Positions 1 to 11,119 of a stretch of 64,000 nucleotides of DNA are shown here, piece by piece. Position 1 is the stretch's first letter; the number at the start of each line of letters is the position of its first letter. The translations under genes were made by a program, and so were the position numbers. Below the pieces are notes generated by a model. That model was not told the origin of the DNA and ran no database searches. It saw only the letters and a program-made list of their open reading frames with translations. Source of the DNA: Zasmidium citrigriseum (Eukaryota > Ascomycota > Dothideomycetes > Mycosphaerellales > Mycosphaerellaceae); contig NHNW01000020.1 in NCBI GenBank assembly GCA_002786025.1, positions 310,001-374,000 on the forward strand, read 5' to 3'.

Positions 1-566
1 GGAAGTCAAGCGCCTTCTTCGCTGGCGCAGAATCCAAACATCGTACTTCTGATGGCCGGTTGGTCAACACTGGGCAAGCCGCTTCAGACGTCCGGTTAAT
101 CGTCGTGAACAGGTACAAATGATATGAGCGGTAATGGCTTCATTAGCACTGAAGGCAACGACCCGACAGCTGCAGCAGGTCGTCTGAATACTTTGGTCGG
201 CCGGATCTTCGACGCTGTTCCCAGTACGGCGATTCTACTAGCCAAGATCCCACATGTTGCAGATGCGGATCAGGACGCCAGAACGAACCAGTTCAACGAG
301 CTTGTGCCCCAGATTGTATTCGATAGAGCCAATTCCGGGCAGCATATTCAGCTTGTTGATATGTCTGTAATTCAAGCAGTAAGTGTTCTTCCCAGTCCAG
401 TATTCGTCGCGCCTCTAACACCACTGGTCAGAATCAAACCGTCGACGGCGTACATCCAGATGAAGAGCGCTATCAACTTATGGGTGATATTTGGTATCGA
501 GGGATCAAGGGGCTACCATCGGCTTGGATTGAAACTCCCATTGGTCCAGATCCAGTTCGAAATTAA
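1..566 (+). CDS. SGNH/GDSL-type esterase, 3' part only
   Basis: This is the C-terminal part of an SGNH-fold acylhydrolase; the 5' end lies outside the window. Exons are 1-58, 113-378 and 432-566. The introns 59-112 and 379-431 are GT-AG, and frame closes across both. Splicing the first intron creates the block III motif AGTNDM. Splicing the second creates block V DGVHPDE, which carries the catalytic Asp and His. The stretch between has the family look, ending in QLVDMSVIQ. About 152 residues are visible before the TAA at 564-566. The family hydrolyses ester or carbohydrate-ester bonds and is often secreted, but the N-terminus that would show a signal peptide is missing. It converges on the peptidase gene with only 26 bp between the stop codons. 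Confidence 0.85.
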
Positions 567-592
567 TTTAGGTAGCATTCGTACTGTGGGTC

Positions 593-2683
593 TCAGACGA
601 TATGCAACCCCCAGGGCTGGGCCAGCTCACGTTGAGCCTGGTGAAGTTCGACAGTGCCACTCAAACCATCCTCACGGATACTCAAAGCCGACCTCGATCC
701 AAGGAAGGGACGCCAATCAGGCTCGCAAATTGTCCCTGGTTTTGGCAACTCTCCAGTCTGGAAATACTGTCGAATGAACTTGGCTGTGCACGTCGAGGGA
801 TTGGAGTTTGAACAATGCTATATCTCTGTGTCAGCCGCAATAACTCGTTCAAGAACTCTATACGTACACCTTCAGAGTTCTGCTGAAGTACAACAGAGCC
901 CGGAAACAATGATGAAGCTTTTCGAGCGTTTCTCAGGGGCGTGACGGTGTCTCTTGCGTTGCCAATAATCATCATTGGATGGGAGGTGTTGCTAGAGATC
1001 GGCCCTAGAAAGAAACGATCAGCTATCGTCCTTGCTCTTTTCGACACTCTGGGAAGTGTACCGTCAAATGTCCAAACTGGCTTTTGCTTTATGCCAACGC
1101 AAGACATGCTGTGACGAGCCCAGCTAGCACTGAACCATTTACTCTGAGCCTTCAATTGATCGAAGTACTGATGAAATTCGTCCTTCGTGTACCGGTCTGG
1201 ACGATTGACTGCACTGTCCAAGCACTCGATCACAGGTGTTGAGGTGATGAGACCGAATGACTCTTCGAGCATGCATCCGTCTGAGAGTTCCTGACAATGA
1301 GCCAAAGACGCCGCCGTATCCAGTGCATCTTGCCTGCCTGAGGCAATCGCACTGACATTGCCTTTCGCAAGTTCTGCGAATGCTTCGAACACCGTCTCCG
1401 CCATTGCAAAAGGAAAAGCCATGGCACCAATTATTCTAAGATAGTAGTCATCGAAGTTGATCGCGATTGGTGATCCTCGAGGCCCAACAGTAGGAACAGG
1501 GTTGGCCTTGAGGTCCGAGAGCATCTGCATCAAGCTGTTCTCGATGTCCTGTGCGGAGGTGCCTGCGTAAAGAGGGCACTTCTTTGGTCCTGCTTCGTAA
1601 CAGTACTCGCATAGCTTTTCCATCGCTTTATCGGAATCCAGGAGATTCTTCAGCCATTGTCCACGATAGTAATCGTCAGGGTCGACAACCCCGTCAATGA
1701 GCACCCGCTGGACCAGATCCGGGTGCATTGCCGCAAAGGTCTGGCCGAGAATGGTACCGTAGCTGAATCCCCAGTACTGCAGTTTTTCGCGGCCTTTCTG
1801 CCAAGACGTACGATCAAAGAGAGAGCGGGTCTCCTTAAGCGATAGAGAGGTCCCGGATTGCAGCTCCACTCGAGCCTGCGCTTCGTGCTCTCGCCACTCT
1901 CCATGCCTCTCGATAATCTCAACCATGTCTTCCACAACTTGAGGTGTGTTGACATATGGGACAATGTCGTCCTCGCTTCGTACTGTCGTACAACTTTGAC
2001 CAAGAGCTTCAGTTCTGGCCCACTCCAGGTTGAATGTAGTATTAGATTCGTAGAGCTCGCCATAGCCTGGCCGATCCAGTAGCCACACCTGTTGCGAAAA
2101 GGCATCAGGGAAGCAATGAAGATTTGGAGTCGTCTCTTTGACGCCACGAGGGTCGAATGAAATGATGTCGAAATACTTTCCGTCTTCCTCATTACCGGAA
2201 GCGTCTACAATGGTTTGGATAGCTCGCCCTCGTTGTAATAGTTGCTCGACGCCGGACTCACCAGGGCCGCCTAGCTCGCATCAGTACGCATGGCCTGTAT
2301 TTAAACAACGCTGGCAACTTACCTGGATTCATGACAATTGCTCCGCCATACTTCTTGTCAATCACCGAGACCTTGGCAGGCAGCTTGATGACACCAATTG
2401 CGGCTCGGTGAAGTTCTCGTTCTTCTCCAGTTGCATTCCAATTGAGTGGTACATCTAGCCTTGCGCAAAGAAATCCGTCGTAACACCAGTGGTATTTCAG
2501 TTGCGTGCTTGGTTGGACCTGCGAACTGTCAGGACTGTTGCCTTAACCCCCTCTCCGAAGACCTACTCTTTGCCATTCAAATTTCGAGCTTTCTTCGAAC
2601 AGCGGTTCCTGACGATTGAGAAAGCGTGCGGCGCCGATGTTGCCAATGGCAGGCAATAGGTGCAAACCCAGGCGCAAATGCAT
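593..2683 (-). CDS. TAP-like serine peptidase (alpha/beta hydrolase, S33 type)
   Basis: Four-exon model: 2683-2567, 2518-2323, 2270-868 and 817-593. The introns are 48, 52 and 50 nt, and the 1941 nt give 646 aa. Recognisable blocks in order are FEWQR/HWCYDGFLCARLDVPLNW near the N-terminus, oxyanion-loop NPGGPGESG, SFDPRG, and nucleophile elbow GFSYGT with Ser at about residue 274. GNARDTVTP supplies the likely catalytic Asp, and NSEGHCS the His. Removing the last intron is needed to obtain the His block and the TAP C-terminal region (TCTAKFIRQYFQTGELP). Family members release peptides from N-termini or hydrolyse related amides, and many are secreted. The first 20 residues here are only weakly signal-peptide-like. 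The start codon is the first ATG in frame with the FEWQ block. Confidence 0.85.
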
Positions 2684-3753
2684 TCTAGGCCTGAGATTCA
2701 GTATGCCACTACGCTGGGGATGGGAAATAGCCGCCTTCAGTGCTCAAGCCGGGAGTGCGAGAGAGTGTAGCCGGTCGTGTTCTTCCATTTGCGTGTTTTC
2801 GCGGTCTGCGTTGGTGCGTGGTTCGATCCATGGATAGAAGGAGTGGGTTTGGTGGAGTTTAGACTTTGCAGAGTGACGTCACTCTCAGCCTTGCGCCTCC
2901 TTGCCGCCAGCAGCAGCAGCGGGTGCAACCAGAGGAAGCAGCACTGTTGTTCATCGTGTGAGCAGATCAATTGGACAGTCAACAACGATTTGCAAGAGGT
3001 AGACACCACAAAGAATGACGGTCGAACGTTATGGTCGTGCAAAGATTCCCTTCTCAGCTCGAATTCGCGCAACAAAACATTCACTCACCTCCGGGAGTTG
3101 GAAACCCCGAATGTACTACTATTCAGCAGTCTTTCCGCATAGTGAGAGCGAGCAACAGATAGCGGCACTCGCATCGATGGCTCGCGTGATGCGAATCGGG
3201 CAGAGACAATGTCCGAAAGTCGTTTTGAGTCCTCCGCCTCAACACAACCTCCAAAACAACGCACATGATACACTTGCGCAACGAATCTCTCAGCGCGCGA
3301 GTGATAGCGCGACGCGGAACGTCCTTCCTATGAAGGATTTGAGTATGAAAGAGACTAGTGTAATGGAGGTGCATTAATGTCTTTCTTTGTTCTATCTTTC
3401 AGCTCGCCAGCGCGCATTCGCTTCAGAGAGAAAAGCTTGTATTTTCGGTTTCCTGTTCAAGTATGAATTGACGACGATCAAGAAGATACCTCCAATGAGA
3501 TGTTGTTTTGAGAGCCAATATACATCACAAGGTATCGATGAATGCGAGGAGCACTCCTGACGGTCATTAGCACCGCCCCGAAGGGTTTGGCACGAGGCTG
3601 CAATCAACAGAAGCGGAAGATATAAGTCTCCCCAGTTGCTGGACACAGAAGGATGCAACAATACCTTCCTTTGCATTCCTCAAAGCGTTACACAAACCTC
3701 AGCCAGACGTTTGACCACCACCTCTCTACCATCAATCTCCACAACCAACCAAG
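2684..3753. other. Intergenic, no supported gene
   Basis: The stretch holds the divergent promoters of the peptidase and RTA1 genes. Short open frames on both strands (for example 3015-3377 plus) show no family similarity and no splice-supported continuation. I see no repeat or RNA gene. Confidence 0.5.
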
Positions 3754-4836
3754 ATGTCCACCAACGACCTAACCTGGTCCCTCTACCCCTACACCCCCAA
3801 CAGAACCGCCCCAATCGCCTTCTCCATCATCATGTCCCTCCTCGGCTGCACTCTAATCTACCAATCCTTCATCCGCTACCACTGGAAAAAATTCGGCTCC
3901 ATGATGACCTGGGCAACCCTCGTCTGGGTCGGCGGCTTCATCTCGCGCAGCATCTCCGTCCGCCACGTCCAAAACGTCGGCGTCTTCATCGCACAGTACG
4001 TCATGATCCTGATGGGCCCACCTCTGTACGCTGCAGCGGAGTACTTCATCCTCGGCCGCCTGCTGGCATATCTGCCCTATCACACGCCGATACATCCCGG
4101 ACGGGTGTTTAGTACTTTTGTCATACTGAGTGTGGTCGTGGAGGCGCTGACGGGGACGGGGGCTGCGAATTCGGCGGGGGAGGGAAGGGATCCGACGGCG
4201 AGGAGGATTGCGTTGGATTTGTTGAAGGCGGCGTTGATTTTGCAGTGTTTTGTGGAGGTTTTCTTCATGTCGCTGGTGGGATTGCTGGAGTATCGCTGTC
4301 GACAGGCCAAGGTCTTTCCGAGGAAGATCCGGATCGTCTGCTACGTGCTCTACATCACGAGTACGATGATGCTGCTGCGGTGCATTGTTCGGACAGTGGA
4401 GGGGTTCGAGGCGAGCGCCTGCGATCCGGATCGAGAGGATCCATATTGCGGTCCTGTCTCTCGAAACGAGTGGTTCCTCTGGACCTTCGAAGTCGCCAAC
4501 ATTACGCTCTTCGTCATCTTACTCTGCATCTTCCATCCAGGACGTTTCCTCCCACGAAGCAGCAAGATCTTCTTGGACCCGATCGATGGCAAGACCGAAC
4601 GACTGGGTCCTGGCTTCTCCAAGGCCGATAAGAGACCGTTGGTGGTTACTATCCTCGATCCGTTCAACATCTATGGCATCGTCAGTGGCAAGGGCATGGT
4701 CTTCAATAAGTTCTGGGAGGAGTATCAGCCGATCTATACGGGCAAAGAGGCGGAAGTGCAGCAGGGAAACCATGCTGGCCTGCAGCCCATGTCATCCGGC
4801 GAGGAGGAGCACCAGAATGTCGCGAGGAAAACTTGA
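3754..4836 (+). CDS. RTA1-like seven-transmembrane protein
   Basis: Single-exon, 360 aa. It has the layout of the fungal RTA1 / lipid-translocating exporter family: seven hydrophobic segments, the first at about residues 20-40, and a short polar N-terminus with YPYTPNR. FEASACDPDREDP and NEWFLWTFE lie before the last helix, and the tail is hydrophilic and cytosolic. S. cerevisiae relatives (RTA1, RSB1) are linked to aminocholesterol resistance and sphingoid-base release at the plasma membrane; the substrate here cannot be told. The start ATG has a good context (AAG before ATGTCC) and follows a CT-rich leader. Codon use shifts along the gene: the first 120 codons are strongly C-ending and the middle is G-rich. 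Confidence 0.9.
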   Translation: MSTNDLTWSLYPYTPNRTAPIAFSIIMSLLGCTLIYQSFIRYHWKKFGSMMTWATLVWVGGFISRSISVRHVQNVGVFIAQYVMILMGPPLYAAAEYFILGRLLAYLPYHTPIHPGRVFSTFVILSVVVEALTGTGAANSAGEGRDPTARRIALDLLKAALILQCFVEVFFMSLVGLLEYRCRQAKVFPRKIRIVCYVLYITSTMMLLRCIVRTVEGFEASACDPDREDPYCGPVSRNEWFLWTFEVANITLFVILLCIFHPGRFLPRSSKIFLDPIDGKTERLGPGFSKADKRPLVVTILDPFNIYGIVSGKGMVFNKFWEEYQPIYTGKEAEVQQGNHAGLQPMSSGEEEHQNVARKT

Positions 4837-7041
4837 TGAGTGGGATCGACCTTCATGTAGGTGTGTCAATGTTTGTCATGAGGTCGGTGAATAGTGCAGA
4901 TAGACCGGTATACCAGGCGAGCTCCAGTGTTCAGATCAATGATCCAAACATCTGATGCCCTCCTCTTGCGATCCCAAGGATCCATTCTTCCCAAAACCAG
5001 ACACCGGGTTGCGCCAGCATCTCTCGCTCCTTCGAGGCGAAGCAAAGCCCACGAGGTCCATTTCCAGCCAAAGCCATTCAGATGCATGCCCTCAATGACC
5101 TCGGGTCCCGAGGCGAGAACTTCCATCGTCGATGTCGTTGGCGTGAAAACGGACCTCAGACCACAGCAGAGCTTCACAGCAGGGTCGCGATGCAAAGCTC
5201 CGAACAGCGCTCAGAACGCCATCGCAGCTCAGAGCACAGCAGAGAAAGCGGTGTCTGGTGCGGAGCAGAGTACCATTCGGAAGCACAGCAGAGCGACCCC
5301 GAAGCGAAGCAAAGCAGTGACCAAGGTGCCAGCCCAAACGAAAAATCGTTCGAGCTGGACTTGAAGGATGGCATGAGGAAGAGCACTGGTCTCGCTGTGA
5401 AACCCAGACAGAGTCGACAGTCATCAACTCCATCAGGCAGCGTATCCAGAGTCAATCCCTCACACCGGCCAACAATGACCAACAAGGCAATGGCCTCAGA
5501 TGCTATCGCATCCATGAGTCCATGCCGAATCATAAGTGTCATCAGGCGATTGTCCGGGCAGATGAAAAACATCCGGCCCGGACGCACACCGAACTCTCGA
5601 CTTTGACATTGAGCTTTGGACGTTGCAATTTGTCCTGTATAAGGCCTTCATGTTCAATCCTGACCTTCGGTCTGATCGTGGAGAACTGGCCTGCCTGGAA
5701 CACCGCACGTTGAGCTTTGCGTCAAAGTCGTAAATCATTTGATCATTCAGTCACGTCGCCGTTGCCTCGTGCCCAAGACTACATCCGGAGACCGGACCAC
5801 CACGCGATTTGCCGGCGCAATCACTCCTCCTCCGAAGAGGCATAAGATGCGTGATGCGTTCTGAGGGCACCCGAAGCTCCGCAGGGGCGTTCCCACAGAA
5901 GTGGGCCGTGGGGAGAACCGCGATGGTACGAGTCAAGGACCGGGCGTCGGCTTGACGGTGAACTTTCATAGCAGCAGTGCTGCGAATCTTAATCCGAAGA
6001 CGACAGCTTCTCGTCTTCGGATGACCAATAATGCGTCGAGAGCTCTTCGACTGAGATATTTGTCCATTTGATGGCCCCGCAGAGCGTTCGTCTTTGGCAT
6101 GACAGCTTCGTCCGACAATATCGTCGTTCCAGCGCCATTGCCGCACCAATTGGCGGGAAATTGACTACTCTGGACTTGACAGCCCTGGAGTGTGACCTTG
6201 AGGCCAGAGAGTGATCAGCTCTCCTTTGGCCGAGTGTAGCTGGAGGCATCGATGTCCTTCGACAGCTTGGATAGCGCTTGTCCTTGTCCGGCCCGAGTAT
6301 CTCAGGCCTGTAGACTCGCAGCTTCCAGTCCGTGAGGCTTGACAGCCGTACACAGCAGATTGACCAGCGACTCGAAGGTCGACCATGGCCAGAGAAGTCA
6401 TCCTGACGGAGTAGACTTCAAGCGGGCCGCAGCGCAGACGCAACGAGTGCCCAATGCCTCTGACAAGACTATCCAAATTTGTCCACTCTTGAACGCCTGA
6501 CCTGGAGAAACGAGGGCGTCCCCTCGCGTCGTGACCGACGTCTCACTCGTGGTCGTCAAGTAGTGGGCAAAAGCGGATGTGACCGACCCCATACGCGACA
6601 GGGCGAGAGGGGCTGTGACAACGACGCGTTCACACCGGCGGGTGAGCTTGGTGTGAGCCGTAGGTGAGCGGGACACGTCGTGAACACAGCCGATCGCGAC
6701 CCGTGACGCGTATGAGGAGTCCTGTGAACGTGTCAGCGAAGTTCGATCAACGATTGCGTTCGGGCGGGGGAAGGCAAAGGCCGTGGCAGGTGGTAGTGGA
6801 GGACATGAAGAGGGAAGAAGAAGACGTGTAGGAGACAAGAACAAGAGCGTGAAATAAGGACTTCAAGAGCCAAAAGAACACCGAAAGGAGGACGCGATGA
6901 GGGAGATGAAGAGCAAGAAGGTAGCGGCGGGGAAGCGTTTTAATAAGGTGAGCGGGCGCTTGGGCCTCACGAAAGCATCGTTCACCCGACGGCGGGCTAG
7001 AACTACATTTCGCTCAATACTGCCAGCCTCCCGGTCACACT
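4837..7041. other. Gene-poor interval, 2.2 kb
   Basis: Many short frames overlap on both strands without family similarity. Positions 5160-5330 carry irregular repeats of an AGCACAGCAGAG-like word. Positions 5985-6025 hold a near-palindrome around GAAGACGACAGCTTCTCGTCTTC-type sequence. I cannot support a gene here. Confidence 0.5.
5160..5330. repeat. Degenerate CAGCAGAG-type repeat tract
   Basis: The word CACAGCAGAG and near-variants (ACAGCAGAG, CGAAGCGAAGCAAAGCAG) recur at irregular spacing over about 170 bp. It looks like a decayed simple or minisatellite repeat and gives spurious open frames on both strands. Confidence 0.5.
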
Positions 7042-8020
7042 TCATTTCGCTTTCTTGCAGACCACGTACACCGACGGAAACGACAAAATGCCGCCCTCGC
7101 ACTTCGCCCACTCGGTCAGATCTTTGCGGATGAGCTCGACATCCGCTTCAGTAATCTGGCACGCCTTCATCCACTCCGGCTTGGCCATAACCTCGCCCAA
7201 GATGTGATGGAAGCCTCCCGCGACTCCCTGTCGTTGTTCTGGCCTGGAAAGAATCTGCGCCGACAGCTGTATGTCCGTGATATCATCCCTGCTGTGGCCT
7301 GCAGCTAGAAGATGAGATAGCAGCTTCCTTCCCATTCGTGCGTCTCCGCCTTTGGGCGCTCCGAGCTTGGGGATTATCTCGAGGAACTTGCTCATTCCTG
7401 GGCTGTCTGGGTATGCGAAGAAGAGGTCCATGTCGCCTTCTGCCATTGAAATGGTTCCACCAGGCTTTGCGGCGAGACTCAGCTGTTTCGTTGCTTCCAG
7501 AGGGTCGCCCGTGTGCATGATTGCCTGGTGGGAAAGTCAGCGGCTGGTTGGACATGTCTGTCACCGTCGCACGTACTGCATGGCTGTACACCAGATCACA
7601 TCCACCCTTGAGCGCTTCGAATCCAGGCTGCGCGGCAAGCGCTTGCAATTCCACAGCATCGCCCACAGCATATCGAATGTTGCTGACCCCTGCTGCACTG
7701 GCGGCCTCGCTTGCTTGCTGGTGTCCCCGTCAGCACGAGCTTGCACTCACTTGAAGCACCCGGCTGACCTTGATGGACTCCTTATCGATGTCCATGCCGA
7801 GCACATGCAATCCAGGATATCTCTGAGCGATGTCGAGCGTCATGCCTCCTGGTCCACAGCCGACTTCGCACACGACTGAGCCAGATGGCAATGCGTCCAG
7901 AATCGGCGACAAGTGCGGCATGTCGGGAGCAATTCGCCTTCCCTTCATCGCATTGCGCATGATCTCGGAATTGGATGCGCCGAACTCATCGCTGTAGTCT
8001 TTTTCGTTGCCTGCGCTCAT
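7042..8020 (-). CDS. Class I SAM-dependent methyltransferase
   Basis: Exon 1 (8020-7751) starts MSAGNEKDYSD and carries SAM-binding motif I, VVCEVGCGPGG, then the acidic-loop segment VLGMDIDKESI. Exon 2 continues with AASAAGVSNIRYAVGDAVEL and DLVYSHA. Exon 3 (7524-7042) begins AIMHTGD and holds the PGGTISMAEGD strand. The intron 7576-7525 is clear. The first intron most likely spans 7750-7706 (45 nt, GAG acceptor), giving 293 aa in total. A CAG acceptor at 7718 would also keep frame but needs an implausibly short 33-nt intron. The layout resembles fungal UbiE/COQ5-like small-molecule methyltransferases. The substrate is unknown, and no biosynthetic cluster is evident beside it. Confidence 0.8.
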
Positions 8021-8763
8021 GGTGGCTGGTATTCTTGTGCGGAATGTTGGCGTTTGAAAAGCTTGATGAACAGCTTCAGTGCTTCATCGCCGCCGTTTCT
8101 TCATATAATCTCCCAGGAGCGCAGCTGCCAAGTCAGCATTTTGAGGCTGAGGATGCGGCGACTGAAAATGGAAGGTATTGTGGACCACGCGGTGTGCATA
8201 GTGCAATCCTGAACTCGCATAATTGCGACCTCACTTCGTTTTTAGACAATGCGTACGCTTTTGTAAAACGTGATGGACGAGTACAGCTTTGGTGAGTCAC
8301 AGCCGTCGGCCCAAGTGGGCAAGACCATTGACGGAGCTGACTTCTCTCTTAGCTGGAACTGTCGTAATCCTTTTGCACACGAACTACGTCAGATACGCAG
8401 CGGCATGTCTGCCTTTCTACCTCTACTGAGAATCACATCTATCTCCTACGGACAGGACGACTAATGGCTTGCGTGGCAGTGTCCACCTCTTCAGCCAGCT
8501 CCCGCCAAGAACATGCATCCTCACCCAATCGATCAAGCTCGTGCTTGCTGGAGGTAGGAAGTGTATATTGCTGATGCTATAAGGGACGAACAAGAACAAG
8601 GTTTCGTTCGAGATTCTTGCTTCGATTGTCGAATGACGTTGACCATGGAAAGCATGAAGTGAGTGGCGTATTCGGCACATATAGCTGAAGTCGTTCAAGA
8701 AGCAAGCCTGCTCTACTCCAACAGTCGCACAGCATCTACCACGAGCAAGCAATATCCAGGAAG
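8021..8763. other. Divergent intergenic region
   Basis: This lies between the start codons of the methyltransferase and the DUF2278 gene, so it should hold both promoters. No gene, RNA or repeat is supported. Confidence 0.5.
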
Positions 8764-9435
8764 ATGTCTCTCAAGAAGTACGGCGTCTGGGTCGCCAAAC
8801 CCGAATCCTACGATGCCCAAACACCACGACAAGACAGCAAATCACCACACATCACCCTCAAATTCACAGACGACGGCAACGGAGGCTCAGCCGAGATCAA
8901 CGTCAAATCCCTCGACGACGACAAGCGACTCGTCTACTGGGTCAACCGCAACTTCACCCACCCCATCACCTCCGACCTAGAAAACCTCGACCTAGGCCTC
9001 CGCAACATACCCAAAGGCTCAAAGTCCGACCTCGCCCTCGACTTCCAACGCACCCAACCACCCCTCTTCAGCATCGAACAAGGCCAAATCCTCCCACACT
9101 ACGCCAAAGGCCCCAACAACGACATCCTCGACAAGCTGGAGCCCATCTTAGACCAGGCGATCCAGGAGAAAGCCACCATGTACATCTACGGCCAGAGCTA
9201 CCATGACTCGGATGGTGTCTCTGGGATCCACGACATCCACATGAACCAAGGCAATGAGAAGGGGTTCGAGAATTCGATTTATAGTGATGGGAGCTTTTTT
9301 GTGAAGTTTCGGGATGGACATTGGGAGGCTGTGTTTTTGGCTTTTGCGTCGCAGGCGTTGCCTACTGATGAGAAGGGAGATCCGACGGATGAGGCGAAGA
9401 GGTTTGATCAGGTGCTCGAGTCGAATGAGTCTTGA
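8764..9435 (+). CDS. DUF2278 (YukJ-like) protein
   Basis: Intronless, 223 aa. It matches the pattern of the DUF2278/YukJ family: an N-terminal KKYGVWVAKP strand, PHITLKF and SAEINVKS. The family hallmark GIHDIHMNQGN follows near residue 160, then the IYSDGSFFVKF and WEAVFLAFASQ strands. No signal peptide or membrane segment is present. The family is common in bacteria and patchy in fungi, and its biochemical role is unknown. Codon use is strongly C-ending in the first half and G/T-rich in the last 60 codons, a switch also seen in neighbouring native genes. Composition therefore does not by itself argue for recent transfer. Confidence 0.8.
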   Translation: MSLKKYGVWVAKPESYDAQTPRQDSKSPHITLKFTDDGNGGSAEINVKSLDDDKRLVYWVNRNFTHPITSDLENLDLGLRNIPKGSKSDLALDFQRTQPPLFSIEQGQILPHYAKGPNNDILDKLEPILDQAIQEKATMYIYGQSYHDSDGVSGIHDIHMNQGNEKGFENSIYSDGSFFVKFRDGHWEAVFLAFASQALPTDEKGDPTDEAKRFDQVLESNES

Positions 9436-9478
9436 TGGTCTCAGGTAGAATTCAGGTATGCCCCACAGCACGCTCTTT

Positions 9479-9915
9479 TCAAGACTCCCGATATGCGCTT
9501 TCCAACAGCTTGTCTGTTCAGCATTCCAGACGCTCTCGCCACATGCTCGCACGCCGCCGCCGCACACTTACCTGCACAGATATATCCCGCCAGCCTGTTC
9601 CATCTCAAACCTCGAGTTCCCAAGGAGTCACCTCACTACCCTCGTCAGCCGTCCAGATCCCATCATCACCTCTTCACTCCCGACTTACCTCTGATCCGGA
9701 CGTGGCGACCTGACCTGCCTGCCGCGCGGGGCCTCCTTGCGAGGCGACTTAGGCATCTTGCTATAGCCACTCGTGCCTCCGCGAACAGTGTTCTGGCGCC
9801 GCATCGTGGTCTCGAGTTCGACGGGTTTTGCGATCGGCTCGAGATTTGGGTCGGCTGTCTTTGTGTTGGGTGGGCAGCAGAGGATCCAGCAGTCGGCGCG
9901 CTTGGGGCGGCGCAT
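9479..9915 (-). CDS. Small hypothetical basic protein, tentative three-exon model
   Basis: Exon 1 (9915-9689) starts at an ATG in good context and encodes a Cys- and Arg-rich segment beginning MRRPKRADCWILCCPP. It meets a strong donor (AGAG|GTAAGT at 9688). A 23-nt microexon (9594-9572) is followed immediately by a second perfect donor (CAG|GTAAGT). Exon 3 (9513-9479) closes the frame to TGA, giving 94 aa over 285 nt. Without splicing, the first exon ends after 76 codons. I recognise no family. It converges on the DUF2278 gene, whose stop lies 43 bp away. The strong splice signals are the main reason to believe in it, and the microexon is inference. Confidence 0.4.
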
Positions 9916-10322
9916 TGTTGCGAGAGTGTAGGAGTTGCTTTGAGGGCGTGGTGAAGGTCGAGGGGCTGGACTGTTGTTAAGGTGCTTGGTTTTGATGTTT
10001 GTTTTGAAGATGTTGCTACGGCGGTCACCGTTTGTAAGGATGTAAGGATTTATAGAAGAGGAAGGAGCGACACGAGGTTCGTGAATAATGATAAGGGTCG
10101 GGTTGAACGGTGACTTTCCTTAAAGGCTTATGAGCGCTAGATGACTTCTTCACCTGCTTTTAGTGACGGTAAGTGAATGTTAGTGGGAAGTGTTGGGGCG
10201 CCAATTCACATGTGATTGATTACATCAGGGTTCAGGATAAGCCAAATATTGCGAGGCTTCCTCCACGTCTGGTTCAACTTTCTACGCTCTCGCCCATCAT
10301 CAGCATAGGGTGTTTCGCAACC

Positions 10323-10646
10323 ATGGCGCTCACTCTTTCCGACCGAGTGCAAGCACTGCCGCAGGAGCTGCAAGACATGATTCACGACTTCACCTTCACC
10401 CTCTATCACTCGGAGCACGTCATCATCGACGAGAACTACAGGCCGCCGAGCATCATTCAGGTCAACCGCAAGACTCGCAATCAGCTAGCCCCTCTGTACT
10501 ACAACTCCTGGCACACAAGCTTTGTTGCTCATGAGGATTTCGGCGCCAAGTGGATAGCGAGCCTGACAAAGTATCACTTCGACTTGGTATTTGCGAAGGC
10601 ACTCCGACGCAATGAGCTTGATTACTTTTCCGGATCACGGTCATGA
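10323..10646 (+). CDS. A1: F-box-like array protein, C-terminally truncated
   Basis: First member of array A. It encodes 107 aa starting MALTLSDRVQALPQELQDMI, an F-box-like helix. IDENYRPPSIIQVNRKTRNQ and a YY pair follow, the family core. No intron interrupts LPQELQD. The frame ends early: full-length relatives run on for another 50-100 residues. A cysteine segment in another frame (around 10660-10720, reading GICRLCGLEW) resembles the DGVVCARCSW segment of A3. This suggests a deletion plus frameshift rather than a naturally short protein. An E-box-type CATGTG sits at 10209-10214. The biochemical role is unknown; Skp1 binding would be a guess from the motif alone. Confidence 0.6.
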   Translation: MALTLSDRVQALPQELQDMIHDFTFTLYHSEHVIIDENYRPPSIIQVNRKTRNQLAPLYYNSWHTSFVAHEDFGAKWIASLTKYHFDLVFAKALRRNELDYFSGSRS

Positions 10647-11119
10647 AGAACAAGGCGTGGATGGCATCTGTCGGCTCTGCGGACTCGAGTGGAAGCGGAA
10701 AGGAAGGGCTGTCGGGTGCGCTATGGAATCTGGGTGGAATATCGCATGGGCCTTACTTGCTGCATTCATCAGAGACCTCAGATGTGGCGTCAGAAACAAG
10801 CCTTCTCAAGTGGCGGCGGTATGAATGGAGGTTGGGTGGGATGCGAAAGAGGCATAAGATGGTAACATCAAAAGGAGACTAGTAGGCATCATCAATGGCA
10901 TGCCAGATTCACGAGTACGCAGAAATGTGACCTATCCTCAAGAATTGGTGTCTGAGGGCAATGCGTAGCCGTATGTAATTGCTGTTGAGAAGAAGATCGT
11001 GTTCGAAAACGCGCCAGCTTGCTTTCAACTTTCTGCGCTTTCCACACTTCTCGACTTCGCCATCAAGCCCAACAACACCAACTGCAACCAGCAAACAGCA
11101 TCAACCATCACACGTCGCC

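Noticed and set aside
602..944. Short plus-strand frames opposite the peptidase
   Set aside because: They are antisense to the last exon and intron of the peptidase gene, whose motifs and splice sites explain the sequence.
2810..2835. GTTCGATCC reminiscent of a tRNA T-loop
   Set aside because: The flanking bases do not form a 5-bp T stem and no D or anticodon arm is found upstream.
3015..3377. 120-codon plus-strand frame in the RTA1 upstream region
   Set aside because: No family similarity, overlapping frames of equal length on the other strand, and no splice-supported extension.
5082..5606. 174-codon frame at 5.1-5.6 kb
   Set aside because: It reads Ser/Arg/Gln-rich low-complexity sequence generated by the CAGCAGAG-type repeat, and equally long antisense frames exist.
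6398..6844. 148-codon minus-strand frame
   Set aside because: No recognisable domain, and the composition suggests chance opening in CpG-rich sequence.
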